This document shows positions 51,468 to 60,726 of a stretch of DNA of 64,000 bases, piece after piece. The notes below the pieces were generated by a model, which searched no databases, had not been told where the DNA came from, and worked only from the letters and a program-made list of their open reading frames with translations. A program made the position numbers and the translations under genes. How positions within the stretch are numbered: position 1 is the stretch's first letter; every line of letters begins with the position of its first letter. The stretch comes from an uncultured Acidobacteriaceae bacterium (GTDB lineage Bacteria > Acidobacteriota > Terriglobia > Terriglobales > Acidobacteriaceae): assembly GCA_903849645.1 (NCBI GenBank), contig CAINJJ010000005.1, forward strand, positions 1 through 64,000. Direction: 5' to 3'.

Positions 51468-52045
51468 CCGCTCCTGAGGGCGGGTGCGGGGCTTTCGGCT
51501 CGCGGCAGGATCGGAATTCATCCGCGCCTCCCCTCACTATTCTTGTCCTAAACTACATTATTTTCAATAAGATATGCGGATACACCGCTATCGACTCCCG
51601 CTCCCGCTAAGTTGGCCGCGGGATCCTCTGGGCAATGGAGTCACGGGAGCGCCCCGTGGAATGTGGGGCGCCTGTGCGCCCAGGAATGAACCAAGGTGCG
51701 ACTGCGCCCCAGGAGCGGTTCATGGTCGGCAAAGAGTCTTGAAAAAATGCAATGGCCAGAGACCAGGCTGGCGACGGTCGGTGCGTCGCCTCGGAGGGTT
51801 TCAAGCTCTTTGCCAGGAGCTCCCTGGGCACCGCGGCTGTGGTTTTGCGATTTTCCCCAATGCAAGGGACCCAGGGGCGCCTGGCAACTCATTGAAATTT
51901 CAGAAGATATATTTTTCGCAAAATATGAGTGTAATGCACGCATATTTTATGAATCGTTTTGTGCTATATTGTTATCAGATTTGTTGAGCGGCTCGGACTC
52001 ATATCCTGGCCCCCAAATCAAAATACATGTCAGGAGGAAACTCGT
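51468..52045. other. Long intergenic region before hsp20
   Basis: No supported gene. The first half is GC-rich with several short hairpins; the last 150 bases (51895-52020) are unusually AT-rich and contain TATATT and TATTTT boxes, the likely hsp20 promoter. No CIRCE element (TTAGCACTC) is seen. A small RNA in the GC-rich part cannot be excluded. Confidence 0.5.
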
Positions 52046-52525
52046 ATGGCAATCACTCGTTGGGACCCGTTCCGGGAAGTTGTGGCGCTGCAGAACCGCG
52101 TGAACTCGCTCTTTCGCGACTTCAATGAGGGCAACGATCCGTTGACGACAGCCAGCTTTGTGCCGGCGGTCGATATCTATGAGGACGCGCAAAAGGTCAC
52201 TTTGAAGCTGGAGGTGCCGGGCATGGAGGAGAAGGACCTGGACGTGCGGGTGGAGAACCACACGCTGACGGTCAAGGGCGAGCGCAAGCTGGAGAAGGAG
52301 GAGAAGGAGGAGAACTTCCACCGGATCGAGCGGCGCTACGGCAGCTTCTACCGGGCGTTTACGCTGCCCTCGACGGTGGACACGGAGAACGTGGGCGCCA
52401 GCTACACGGCCGGGGTGCTGAAGCTGGAGCTGAAGAAGAAGCCGGAGGCGCAGCCCAGGCAGATCAGGGTGAACGTGGGCGGCGGCGAGCGGGTGGAAGA
52501 GCGGGAGCTGGCCGGCGTGCGTTAA
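52046..52525 (+). CDS. Hsp20/alpha-crystallin small heat shock protein
   Basis: A 159-residue holdase. The alpha-crystallin domain runs from FVPAVDIYEDAQKVTLKLEVPGM to AGVLKLELKKKP, with the AGVLKL signature; the C-terminal QIRVNV supplies the I-x-V oligomerisation motif. AGGAGG lies 8 bases before the ATG. Followed by a terminator and clpB; the two chaperones act together on aggregates in known systems. Confidence 0.95.
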   Translation: MAITRWDPFREVVALQNRVNSLFRDFNEGNDPLTTASFVPAVDIYEDAQKVTLKLEVPGMEEKDLDVRVENHTLTVKGERKLEKEEKEENFHRIERRYGSFYRAFTLPSTVDTENVGASYTAGVLKLELKKKPEAQPRQIRVNVGGGERVEERELAGVR

Positions 52526-52623
52526 AGCCAGTGGTCAGTGAGCAGTGGACAGTGGTCAGCTTGCTGCGGCCGGGCCTTGGCTTTGAGGTCCCCGCTCTGA
52601 GGCTGCGACTGGCGTTTTGAGCT

Positions 52624-52667
52624 GCCGGGGGGCACGGATCGGGGTGTGCCTCCCGGCGGTCTTTTTT
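52624..52667 (+). terminator. Rho-independent terminator after hsp20
   Basis: Arms GCCGGGGGGCAC and GTGCCTCCCGGC form a hairpin (52624-52657) followed by GGTCTTTTTT. It ends the hsp20 message before clpB. Confidence 0.9.
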
Positions 52668-52753
52668 GGGCACAGGTGGGGCGGAGCCGGGAGTAGGCTG
52701 GACGGTGGAAGCGGCGGGTAACGCCGAGGTCGGGAAGCAGGGAGCGAAAGACG

Positions 52754-55378
52754 ATGGCGATTCGATGGGACAAGTTGACGGTGAAGTCGCAGCAGGCCAT
52801 GGAGCAGGCGCAGGCGCGGGCGGCGGAACTGGGAAATCCGGAGTTGCAGCCGGTGCATCTGCTGCTGGCGCTGGTGGAGGACCGGGAAGGCGTGATTCCC
52901 GCGGTGCTGGAGAAGATTGGCGTGCCCACGGAGCGGCTGACGCATGAGCTGCTGCAGATTGAGCAGAAGCTGCCGCGGGTGGCGGGGGCGGCGGCGCAGC
53001 CGGGCGTGGGGCAGGCTCTCAGCAAGGTATTTGACCAGGCCTTTCGCGAGGCGCAGAACTTCAAGGACGAGTACGTTTCGACAGAGCACTTGCTGCTGGG
53101 TGCGGCGCACGGCAAGGGCGACGCAGCGCGGGAGGCGCTGGCGGCGGTGGGCGCAACGCACGAAGCGATCCTGAAGGCGCTGACGGCGGTGCGCGGGACG
53201 CAGCGGGTGGTGGATCAGAATCCGGAGGGGAAGTTTCAGGCGCTGGAGAAGTATGCCAAGGACCTGACCGAACTGGCGCGGCGGGGCAAGCTGGACCCGG
53301 TGATCGGGCGCGACGAGGAGATCCGGCGGGTGATTCAGGTGCTGAGCCGGCGCACCAAGAACAACCCGGTGCTGATTGGCGAGCCGGGAGTGGGCAAGAC
53401 GGCCATTGTGGAAGGGCTGGCGCGGCGGATTGTATCCGGAGACGTGCCGGAGAGTTTGAAGGACAAGCGGGTCATCTCGCTGGACCTGGGCTCGATGCTG
53501 GCGGGCGCTAAATACCGCGGCGAGTTCGAGGACCGGCTGAAGGCGGTGCTGAAGGAGATCGAGGACTCGAACGGCGAGATTGTGCTCTTTATCGATGAGT
53601 TGCACACGCTGGTGGGCGCGGGCGCGGCGGAGGGTGCCATTGACGCCAGCAATATGCTGAAGCCGGCGCTGGCGCGCGGAGAGCTGCGGGCCATTGGGGC
53701 GACCACGCTGAATGAGTACCGCAAGTACATCGAGAAGGACGCGGCGCTGGAGCGGCGTTTTCAGATTGTCTACGTGGGCGAGCCCAACGTGGAGGACACG
53801 ATCGCGATCTTGCGCGGGCTGAAGGACCGCTATGAGGCGCACCACAACGTGCGCATCAAGGACGCGGCCATTGTGGCGGCGGCAACCCTGTCGCATCGAT
53901 ATATCAGTGACCGCTTCCTGCCGGACAAGGCCATCGATCTGGTGGATGAGGCGGCGGCTTCGCTGGCGATACAGATTGGCAGCGTGCCGACGGAGATTGA
54001 CCAGTTGGAGCGCGAGGCCACGAGCCTGGAGATTGAGCGGGCGGCGCTGAAGCGCGAGACAGACACGAACAGCCTGGCGCGCCGCGATGTGGTGGAGCGC
54101 GAGTTGGGCACGCTAAAAGAGAAGATCACGACCCTGCGTTCGCGCTGGACGATGGAGCGGGACGCGATTACACGCATCAGCGATCTCAAGAAGAGGATGG
54201 AGGCGCTGCGCTTTGAGGCCGAGGAGCAGACACGCAAGGGAATGCTCGAGCGGGCGGCCCAGATTCAATATGGCGAGCTGCCGAAGATGGAAGCCGAGCT
54301 GAAGAAGCTGGATGCGCTGCAGGACGGCAACGCCGGCGCGCCGCGAATGCTGAAGGAAGAGGTGGACGAGGAAGACATCGCCGGCATTGTGAGCAAGTGG
54401 ACGGGGATTCCCGTGTCGCGGATGCTGGAGGGCGAGGTGAAGAAGCTGGTGCAGATGGAGGACCGTCTGCGGGAGCGCGTGGTGGGCCAGGATGCGGCGC
54501 TGACCGTGGTGGCCAACGCGATTCGCCGCTCGCGGGCGGGGCTGAGTGACCCAAGGCGGCCAATCGGGAGCTTCATCTTCCTGGGACCGACGGGCGTGGG
54601 CAAGACGGAGACGGCGCGGGCCCTGGCGGAGTTTCTATTCGACGACGAGCAGGCCATGGTGCGCATCGACATGAGCGAGTACATGGAGAAGCACGCCGTG
54701 GCGCGGCTGATTGGCGCGCCGCCTGGGTATGTGGGCTACGACGAGGGCGGGCAGTTGACGGAGACGGTGCGGCGGCGGCCCTACTGCGTGATCCTGTTTG
54801 ACGAGATTGAGAAAGCGCACCCGGATGTGTTCAACATCCTGCTGCAGGTGATGGACGATGGGCGCCTTACCGATGCCAAGGGCCGCACCGTGGACTTCAA
54901 GAACACGGTGCTGATCATGACGTCGAACCTGGGGGCGCAACTGCTGCTGGGCGACGCGCTCAAGAGCGAGCACGACTACGACATGGCGCGGGAGAGCGTG
55001 ATGCGCGTGCTGCGCGAGCACTTCCGGCCGGAGTTCTTGAACCGGGTGGACGACATGGTGATCTTCCGCTCCCTGGGCACGGCGCAGATGAGCCAGATTC
55101 TGGATATGCGGCTGAACGACGTGCGCAAGCTGCTGGAGGCGCGGCAGATCTCGCTGGAGCTGACGGAACCGGCGCGGCAACTGATTTTGGCGGCAGGCTC
55201 GGATGCGGCGTATGGGGCGCGGCCGCTGAAGAGGGCCCTGCAACGGATGATTCAGGACCCGCTGGCCATCAAGATTCTGAACGGCGAGGTGCTGCACGGG
55301 GCGCATGTGCGCATCGGCGTGGACCGCACGTCCAACCAACTGACGTTTGAACCGATGGGCCGCGAGGCCATGGTCTAA
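52754..55378 (+). CDS. clpB: ATP-dependent disaggregase ClpB
   Basis: An 874-residue Hsp100 ring ATPase that works with DnaK to dissolve aggregates. Regions: N domain (1-150), AAA1 with GEPGVGKT (about 211-218) and pore loop KYRGEFEDR, the coiled M domain (about 400-530), AAA2 with GPTGVGKTE (about 613) and pore [11 protein letters not shown], and the C-terminal domain. Walker B motifs LFIDELHT and [10 protein letters not shown] are intact. Its Shine-Dalgarno (GGGAGCG) lies in a 17-base stretch found also at 37218-37234. Confidence 0.97.
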   Translation: MAIRWDKLTVKSQQAMEQAQARAAELGNPELQPVHLLLALVEDREGVIPAVLEKIGVPTERLTHELLQIEQKLPRVAGAAAQPGVGQALSKVFDQAFREAQNFKDEYVSTEHLLLGAAHGKGDAAREALAAVGATHEAILKALTAVRGTQRVVDQNPEGKFQALEKYAKDLTELARRGKLDPVIGRDEEIRRVIQVLSRRTKNNPVLIGEPGVGKTAIVEGLARRIVSGDVPESLKDKRVISLDLGSMLAGAKYRGEFEDRLKAVLKEIEDSNGEIVLFIDELHTLVGAGAAEGAIDASNMLKPALARGELRAIGATTLNEYRKYIEKDAALERRFQIVYVGEPNVEDTIAILRGLKDRYEAHHNVRIKDAAIVAAATLSHRYISDRFLPDKAIDLVDEAAASLAIQIGSVPTEIDQLEREATSLEIERAALKRETDTNSLARRDVVERELGTLKEKITTLRSRWTMERDAITRISDLKKRMEALRFEAEEQTRKGMLERAAQIQYGELPKMEAELKKLDALQDGNAGAPRMLKEEVDEEDIAGIVSKWTGIPVSRMLEGEVKKLVQMEDRLRERVVGQDAALTVVANAIRRSRAGLSDPRRPIGSFIFLGPTGVGKTETARALAEFLFDDEQAMVRIDMSEYMEKHAVARLIGAPPGYVGYDEGGQLTETVRRRPYCVILFDEIEKAHPDVFNILLQVMDDGRLTDAKGRTVDFKNTVLIMTSNLGAQLLLGDALKSEHDYDMARESVMRVLREHFRPEFLNRVDDMVIFRSLGTAQMSQILDMRLNDVRKLLEARQISLELTEPARQLILAAGSDAAYGARPLKRALQRMIQDPLAIKILNGEVLHGAHVRIGVDRTSNQLTFEPMGREAMV

Positions 55379-55395
55379 CCACATGCGGTCGGGCC

Positions 55396-55580
55396 AGCGG
55401 CTTCGCGTGACCCGCGCCACCTGCGGTGGGGCCAACTGCCTTCGGCTGACCCGCGCCACCTGCGGTGGGGCCAACTGCCTTCGGCTGGCCCGCGCCACCT
55501 GCGGTGGGGCCAACTGCCTTCGGCTGGCCCGCGCCACCTGCGGTGGGGCCAGTCGCCTTCGGCTGGCCCGCGCTCTTGAG
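55396..55580. repeat. 39-bp palindrome-rich tandem repeat after clpB
   Basis: Units with CCCGCGCCACCTGCGGTGGG start at 55411, 55450, 55489 and 55528 (period exactly 39), flanked by partial copies. Each unit has two hairpins (CCACCTGCGGTGG and GCCAACTGCCTTCGGCTGGC). 39 is a multiple of 3, so all frames stay open across it. Begins 18 bases after the clpB stop. Confidence 0.9.
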
Positions 55581-55956
55581 GCGCGCGGGGATGGGCGTTG
55601 TGGCCGGGTCCGCCGGGATCGTGGTGCTCTGCCGGGATTGGGCTAAGGACTACAGTTGCAGTTCGTCCTGCCGGAGGGAAAAGGGGGCTTCACAGGCTTT
55701 GGAAAAGCTTGTTGGGGAAGGCACGAAGTGTCAGGGCATGACTTCAGTCGTGCCATAAGTGCCATATAATCAACAGGGCTTTAGCCCCTGGGGACGTGCC
55801 TTACAGGCTTCCTGCTCAAATGATTGGCGTTTTTTCGCAGCCTCTTCAGCCTCCTGAAAATCCGCCTGACCCTCAGGGCCTTCAGGCCCGGCTCCGGGCA
55901 ATCCGCAACAAGTACAACTCTGGTATTAGACTGGCTTGGTTTTGAAGGGGGGCGGC
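55581..55956. other. Non-coding stretch with dispersed repeat copy B
   Basis: From about 55686 it shares blocks with 14635-14790 (GGCTTCACAGGCTttGGAAAA, GGGCTTTAGCCCCTGGGG). A reversed counterpart (TTTTTTCGCAGCCT) near 55830 closes the element. No gene seen. Confidence 0.5.
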
Positions 55957-56253
55957 ATGGCGGTGGCCCAACTGACGCTTGAGTTGCGGATCGAGTACGC
56001 GCAGTCGCTGAAGGACCGGCGGCAGGTGGTGCGTTCGCTGAAGGACCAGCTTCGGCAGGGGTTCAACATCTCGGTGGCGGAGATGGACGAGGCGGTGACG
56101 TGGCAGTCGGCGACCATCGGGGTGGTGGGGATTTCGCGCTCGCGCGATTACCTGCACGGGTTGATGGAAGAGGTGGAGCGGGCGGCCCGGCGCATGTGCA
56201 ATGAGCTGGGAGCGGAGCTGGCGGACTCCTTTTGGGAGTATCTGGAGAGTTAG
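55957..56253 (+). CDS. DUF503 family protein
   Basis: A 98-residue protein. QLTLELRIEYAQSLKDRRQVVRSLKDQLRQGFNISVAEMDE is the DUF503 signature (YlxP-like ferredoxin-fold). In many genomes it sits between infB and rbfA; here infB is absent and the upstream gene is clpB, but rbfA follows. A role in ribosome assembly or RNA binding is suspected from context only. Confidence 0.9.
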   Translation: MAVAQLTLELRIEYAQSLKDRRQVVRSLKDQLRQGFNISVAEMDEAVTWQSATIGVVGISRSRDYLHGLMEEVERAARRMCNELGAELADSFWEYLES

Positions 56254-56369
56254 GCCCTTCAAGGGAAATCACTTGATGCAAAAAGGGTTACGCAGGGCAG
56301 CCAGCCGGCCGCGGGAGGGCGGGTTGTGTCTCTGCTATGCTCAGTTGTTGACCCGGACGAGGAGGGATC

Positions 56370-56831
56370 ATGCCCGAGCACAGAGCGCGGAAACATCATC
56401 AGGACAGGGTTGCGGAGACGCTGCGGGAGGAGATTGGCATCATGATCGAGGGCCAGCTCTCGGATCCGCGGATCGCGTTTTGCTATGTGACGGAGGTCAT
56501 TCTGAACCCCGGCGCCAAGTCGGCGCGCGTGTACATTGCCGTGGACAGCGCGGTGAAGGATATTGCCAAGGCGGAAGAAGAGACGATTGCCGGGCTGGAA
56601 GCGGCCAAGGGCTATATTCGCTATGAGTTGAAGGAGTGCATGGGAGTGCGCCATGTGCCGGAGCTGAGCTTTTTGGCGGACCGCTCGGGGAGGTTCCAGG
56701 CGCGGATTGTGGAGCTAATGGACCGGCAGCGGAAGCGGAAGAAGACCCCGCTGGAGCCTGTCCCGGAGCCTGCCCCGGCGCCTGCCGCGGAGGCTGTGCC
56801 GGCTGAAGGCGGGGAAACTCCCGCCAAGTAG
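56370..56831 (+). CDS. rbfA: Ribosome-binding factor A
   Basis: RbfA binds the 30S subunit and helps mature the 16S 5' end. The 153-residue product has RVAETLREEIGIMIEGQLSDPRI, FCYVTEVILNPGAKSARVYIAV and ELKECMGVRHVPELSFLADRS, the KH-like fold. The last 35 residues are a Pro/Glu/Ala-rich tail beyond the usual length. Follows the DUF503 gene by 116 bases. Confidence 0.95.
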   Translation: MPEHRARKHHQDRVAETLREEIGIMIEGQLSDPRIAFCYVTEVILNPGAKSARVYIAVDSAVKDIAKAEEETIAGLEAAKGYIRYELKECMGVRHVPELSFLADRSGRFQARIVELMDRQRKRKKTPLEPVPEPAPAPAAEAVPAEGGETPAK

Positions 56832-57053
56832 CCCAAACCGGCACGGGAATCGCCGGAAAGGCAACCGAGGTTTCACTTTCATCTGTTAGCCTTGACCCTG
56901 TTGAAGCGCGTGGCGGTTTCCACGCCGTTTTTGAAGCGTGGACAAGAGCGGACACCGGCTGGCTCCCCCCAATTGCCCTGGCTGGTTCCGCAGGAGATTG
57001 TGCGCGAGGCGAGGCGATCCGAGCCGAGCCTGTGAGTGGGAGAAGCGCTGCAA

Positions 57054-58850
57054 GTGGAGACTCTTCAGGAACCATCTGTCCCGGAACCCCGGAAAGGCTG
57101 GCGCAGCCGGCTGCCTGGCGGGGCAACGGTGTGCGAAGCCGCTGTCTTTCTGGGCATGGCTCTCTTCTTTCTTCTCTATGGACAGACCCCGCTGCTGGGG
57201 GGAGACGGCATGGGACTGGTGGGCGCGGACGAGCCGCGCTATGCGCAGATCGCCCACGAGATGCTGGACCGGTTTGACTCCGCACACACGCTGAAAGGCA
57301 AGCTGAGCGCCTGCGTTACGCCGTATCTCTACGGGCATCCCTGGCTGGAAAAACCCGCCCTTTACTACTGGAGGGCGATGTTCGTGTTCCAGGAGTTCGG
57401 AGTGCACGACTGGAGCGCGCGGCTGCCCTCGGCCAGTTTCGCCTTGATCATGGTGGCGCTGATCTACCTGCACATGCGACGATTCCGCCGCGGGGGGCAC
57501 CTGGACGCGGCGCTGATCACGGTGGCGTGCGCGGGCATTATCGGGTTTGCGCGCGGGGCCTCCACGGACATGCAGATGGCTGCGCCGCTGGCCATCGGGC
57601 TGCTGGGCTGGTATGCGTGGTACGAGACGGACTCCAAGTTCTGGCTCTTCGACATCTACTTTTTTACCGGCGTGGCGACTTTGGCCAAGGGCCCGGTGGC
57701 GCCGTTTCTGGCCATTGTGATTGTGACGGCTTTTGCCGCCCTGCGGCGGGAGTGGTCGATTCTGTGGCGGTCGTTCTGGTGGCCGGGGGTGCTGCTTTAC
57801 TTTGCCATCGTGCTGCCGTGGTTTGTCGCGGTGCAGCACCAGAACCCGACGTTCTTCCGCGAGTTCTTTCTGGAGCACAACCTGGAGCGATTCGCGACCA
57901 ACCGGTATCAGCATCAGCAGCCATTCTGGTACTACCTGGTGGTGGTGGTGCTGGCGGTAATGCCCTGGACGGTGGTGGCGATTCGGGCGCTGGCAGACGG
58001 GATTCAGACCTCTGTGGCGGAGTGGCGTTCGCGCGGAAAGAGCGCCTGGAAGTTCTGCCCTGGGCGTCCCGGCGATGCATTTCCTGAGTTCCTGGTGCTG
58101 TGGGCCCTGATTCCGATCATCTTCTTCTCCTTCTCGCGGTCCAAGCTTCCGGGGTACATTTTGCCTTCAATTCCTCCGATCACGATTCTGACCGGGGACT
58201 ATCTTTTCCGGCGCAGGCAAGCCGGGCTGAACCGCTGGGTACTGCTGGGCCATGCCCTGCTATCGGGCGTGATGACGATGTTCGCCATGCTGCTGCCCTG
58301 GTTTGTGGTGCATGGCGCGGAGATGCCCCCGGCCCCGGCGCTCGTGGTGGCGGCGGTGGCCTCGGCGGGAGCGGTACTGCTGATCCTGGTGGTGGTGAAG
58401 GGATTTGGAGTCGCCCGTTTGCGGCTGGTGACCTCGGCGGTTCTGATTGTGCTGGTGATCTTCCTCTATGGGACTGGGCCTTTTCTTGGAATTCCTGCCA
58501 TTGAGCCGACCAAGCGGGTGATTCACCTGCTGGACCGGGCCTATTCGGCGCGCCCGCTGGCGCAGCAACTGGAGACGCTGGTGCCGCCCGATGAGACGGT
58601 AGCCGTGTTCCGGGTGCGCCGCGATATGGAATACGGGCTGGCCTTCTATCGCAATCACGAGGTGGTGAACTACGAGGAGAGCGGCGTGCCGGATGGACAG
58701 CACGTGCTGGTGATGCGGGTGGCCGGGCGCGGCGGGGTGGACCTGCACACGCCGGAGGCGCTGGAGGAGTACCTGGCGGGCAGGCCCTACGAGCAGTTGT
58801 TCACCTGGCCCGAGCAGGGACTGGTGGTCTACATGGTGGGGAGCCGCTAA
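57054..58850 (+). CDS. GT39/ArnT-like membrane glycosyltransferase
   Basis: A 598-residue integral membrane transferase with about 11-12 helices. The first periplasmic loop has VGADEPRYAQIAHEM (the Asp-Glu catalytic motif of GT-C enzymes), and GHPWLEKPALYYW follows, as in ArnT. The C-terminal 130 residues form a soluble periplasmic domain. Lipid-linked sugars are the donors in this class; lipid A or a protein may be acceptor. The GTG at 57054 has GGAGAAG 8 bases upstream; a GTG at 57036 is in frame. Confidence 0.9.
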   Translation: METLQEPSVPEPRKGWRSRLPGGATVCEAAVFLGMALFFLLYGQTPLLGGDGMGLVGADEPRYAQIAHEMLDRFDSAHTLKGKLSACVTPYLYGHPWLEKPALYYWRAMFVFQEFGVHDWSARLPSASFALIMVALIYLHMRRFRRGGHLDAALITVACAGIIGFARGASTDMQMAAPLAIGLLGWYAWYETDSKFWLFDIYFFTGVATLAKGPVAPFLAIVIVTAFAALRREWSILWRSFWWPGVLLYFAIVLPWFVAVQHQNPTFFREFFLEHNLERFATNRYQHQQPFWYYLVVVVLAVMPWTVVAIRALADGIQTSVAEWRSRGKSAWKFCPGRPGDAFPEFLVLWALIPIIFFSFSRSKLPGYILPSIPPITILTGDYLFRRRQAGLNRWVLLGHALLSGVMTMFAMLLPWFVVHGAEMPPAPALVVAAVASAGAVLLILVVVKGFGVARLRLVTSAVLIVLVIFLYGTGPFLGIPAIEPTKRVIHLLDRAYSARPLAQQLETLVPPDETVAVFRVRRDMEYGLAFYRNHEVVNYEESGVPDGQHVLVMRVAGRGGVDLHTPEALEEYLAGRPYEQLFTWPEQGLVVYMVGSR

Positions 58851-59001
58851 GAGAGATAAAGCTTACCCCGGTTTGCACTTGGCCGCGACTCATGGCACAG
58901 TTGGCCTGTGGGAGCTTTCCGCGGAGAACGAGGCGGGATAGGTAAGATGGGCTGTGTCCGGCGTCTAACCAGCAGCCGGAAGACCATCGCGGGGGAGAAC
59001 C

Positions 59002-59985
59002 ATGGCGTCGGGCGTTTCCTACGAGATCCTTGACCTGCGGCACTTTGCGGCGCCCTTGCTGCGCCCTGTGCTGGAGGCCGAGGGGGCAGTGTGGAGAGAG
59101 CGCCTGCACTGGGACTATCGCGGCTCCGCCAAGCTGCTGATGCAGTATCTCGACAGCCACATGCTGCCAGGTTACGCGGCCCTGGAGTCGGGGCAGGTGA
59201 CGGGCTACGTCTTCTGTGTCTACGAGGAATCAAAGGCCGTGGTTGGAGACGTGTTTGCGCTGGCTGCCGGGGAGCCGGGCACGGGTTCGGCTCACGAGAT
59301 TGAAGCGACGCTGCTGCGGCATCTTGTTGAGTTGCTGGTGAACACTCCGCACATAGAGCGGGTGGAGTCGCAGTTGCTGCTGCATCCTGCGGGGTCGCAC
59401 GCGGCAAGCTTCCGCGATGCGGGATTTCATATCTATCGGAGATTCTTCATGGTGCGGGCCCTGCGCGGATTCTGGAGCGCGCCACGGGTGAGCCTGCCCT
59501 CTGCGCTGGAGCTGCGCGGCTGGCGGGACGAAGACCTGAACCCGGCGGGACGGCTGATCTGCGAGGCCTACCGGAGCCATCCGGATGGAGTGATCAACGA
59601 CCAGTACCACTCAGTGCACGGCTCGCTGCGTTTTCTGCAGAATATTGTGCGCTACGCGGGCTGCGGCACGTTTTCGCCGCAGGCGTCGTTTGTGGTGGTG
59701 GAGCGGACCACCCGGGAGCTGGTAGGGCTGATTCTGGGCTCGCGGGTGAGTCCGGAGAGCGGCCACATCACGCAGATTTGTGTGCATCCGGAGTATCGCC
59801 GGCGAGGACTGGCGCGGATGCTGCTCAACCAGTCCGCGGCGAGTTTTCTGCGCCAGGGCCTGACGGAGGTTTCGCTCACCGTGACAGAGGCCAACGCGAA
59901 GGCTATCGATCTATATGAGGCGGAAGGCTACGAATGCACACATGTCTTTGACGCTGCGGTTTGGCAGCGAAGCCCGCTTGGCTGA
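59002..59985 (+). CDS. GNAT family N-acetyltransferase (two-domain)
   Basis: A 327-residue protein. The C-terminal half is a full GNAT domain with the acetyl-CoA loop HITQICVHPEYRRRGLARMLLNQS and VTEANAKAIDLYEAEGYECT. The N-terminal half (YVFCVYEESKAVVGDVFAL..., FRDAGFHIYRRFFMV) resembles a degenerate second GNAT domain without the Q/RxxGxG/A loop. Substrate unknown. Confidence 0.88.
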   Translation: MASGVSYEILDLRHFAAPLLRPVLEAEGAVWRERLHWDYRGSAKLLMQYLDSHMLPGYAALESGQVTGYVFCVYEESKAVVGDVFALAAGEPGTGSAHEIEATLLRHLVELLVNTPHIERVESQLLLHPAGSHAASFRDAGFHIYRRFFMVRALRGFWSAPRVSLPSALELRGWRDEDLNPAGRLICEAYRSHPDGVINDQYHSVHGSLRFLQNIVRYAGCGTFSPQASFVVVERTTRELVGLILGSRVSPESGHITQICVHPEYRRRGLARMLLNQSAASFLRQGLTEVSLTVTEANAKAIDLYEAEGYECTHVFDAAVWQRSPLG

Positions 59986-60006
59986 GGCGGCTGAAGCAGG
60001 AATTGG

Positions 60007-60177
60007 CTAGCGGGCGATGAGGTACATGAGCCAGCTGAGCACGATCGCCGATCCGACAAAGAGGATGAAGCAGTAGGCGCCATAGCGGATCATGCGCCGG
60101 GGCGTGTCGCGCTGGGTGATGCCGAAGACCACAGAGGCGAAGAGGGCAAAGAGGAGAACCGCGCCGAAGTGTGTCAC
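60007..60177 (-). CDS. Small membrane protein (56 residues)
   Basis: Reads MTHFGAVLLFALFASV (from GTG at 60177), then a polar RDTPRRMIRYG loop, then AYCFILFVGSAIVLSWLMYLIAR: two transmembrane helices. Its GTG overlaps the stop of the upstream gene in GTGA, so it is coupled to the DUF6677 gene. The pairing and two-helix design make it a convincing small gene. Function unknown. Confidence 0.72.
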   Translation of the reverse strand: MTHFGAVLLFALFASVVFGITQRDTPRRMIRYGAYCFILFVGSAIVLSWLMYLIAR

Positions 60178-60584
60178 GCCTTCCTCCCGGTGCGCAGATT
60201 GTGCGCGTCCACGGCGGCAATGACGTTGAGCAGCCCGGCCACGACGATGAAGCGGGTGCCGTAGTCGCCGACGGTGACCTGGACCTGATCCGCGCCGAGG
60301 CCGAGAACGCGGCTGACGATGTAAAGCAGCCCGTTGCCGAGGTCGCCGACCAGGCCGAGGATGTCAAGAATGTCGTGGGCGCTGGAGTATATCTTGCCCT
60401 GCATGGCGACGCCCATGGCGAACATGCCCAGGATGGAGGCTGCCAGCAGTGCTCCGCGTCCCCACTTGCGCAGCAGGAAATGCCCCGCGCCGGGTATCAG
60501 CCAGCCGGCAATCAGGGGAAGATAGACAAACCCCTGTTGCGGGCCCTGACCCGCAGCGGCGTTCTTGATTTCTTCAGTTGCCAT
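60174..60584 (-). CDS. DUF6677 membrane protein
   Basis: A 136-residue protein with four hydrophobic segments. YLPLIAGWLIPGAGHFLLRKWGRGALLAASILGMFAMGVAMQGK resembles TM2-like proteins with the PGxGHxxLxKWGRG signature of DUF6677. Ends TRFIVVAGLLNVIAAVDAHNLRTGRK. The ATG at 60584 is the first plausible start; the frame is open to 61802 only as a shadow of the peptidase gene. Function unknown. Confidence 0.85.
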   Translation of the reverse strand: MATEEIKNAAAGQGPQQGFVYLPLIAGWLIPGAGHFLLRKWGRGALLAASILGMFAMGVAMQGKIYSSAHDILDILGLVGDLGNGLLYIVSRVLGLGADQVQVTVGDYGTRFIVVAGLLNVIAAVDAHNLRTGRKA

Positions 60585-60726
60585 TCCTTTTTGACTATAC
60601 CGCACTGGGACAGTGGACAGTGGGCAGTAGTCAGAAGCCTCGCTATGGGAGCAAGACGTGGTGATCGACGCGGATGACGCGTGTAGGGGCTTCCGTTGGG
60701 CCGTCCATATCCTCAGCCCCTCGTCC

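Noticed and set aside
51468..51900. Possible 6S-like or other structured RNA before hsp20
   Set aside because: Hairpins are present but no conserved RNA signature could be matched by eye.
55396..55580. CRISPR array
   Set aside because: Units are contiguous and nearly identical over the full 39 bases, with no variable spacers and no cas genes.
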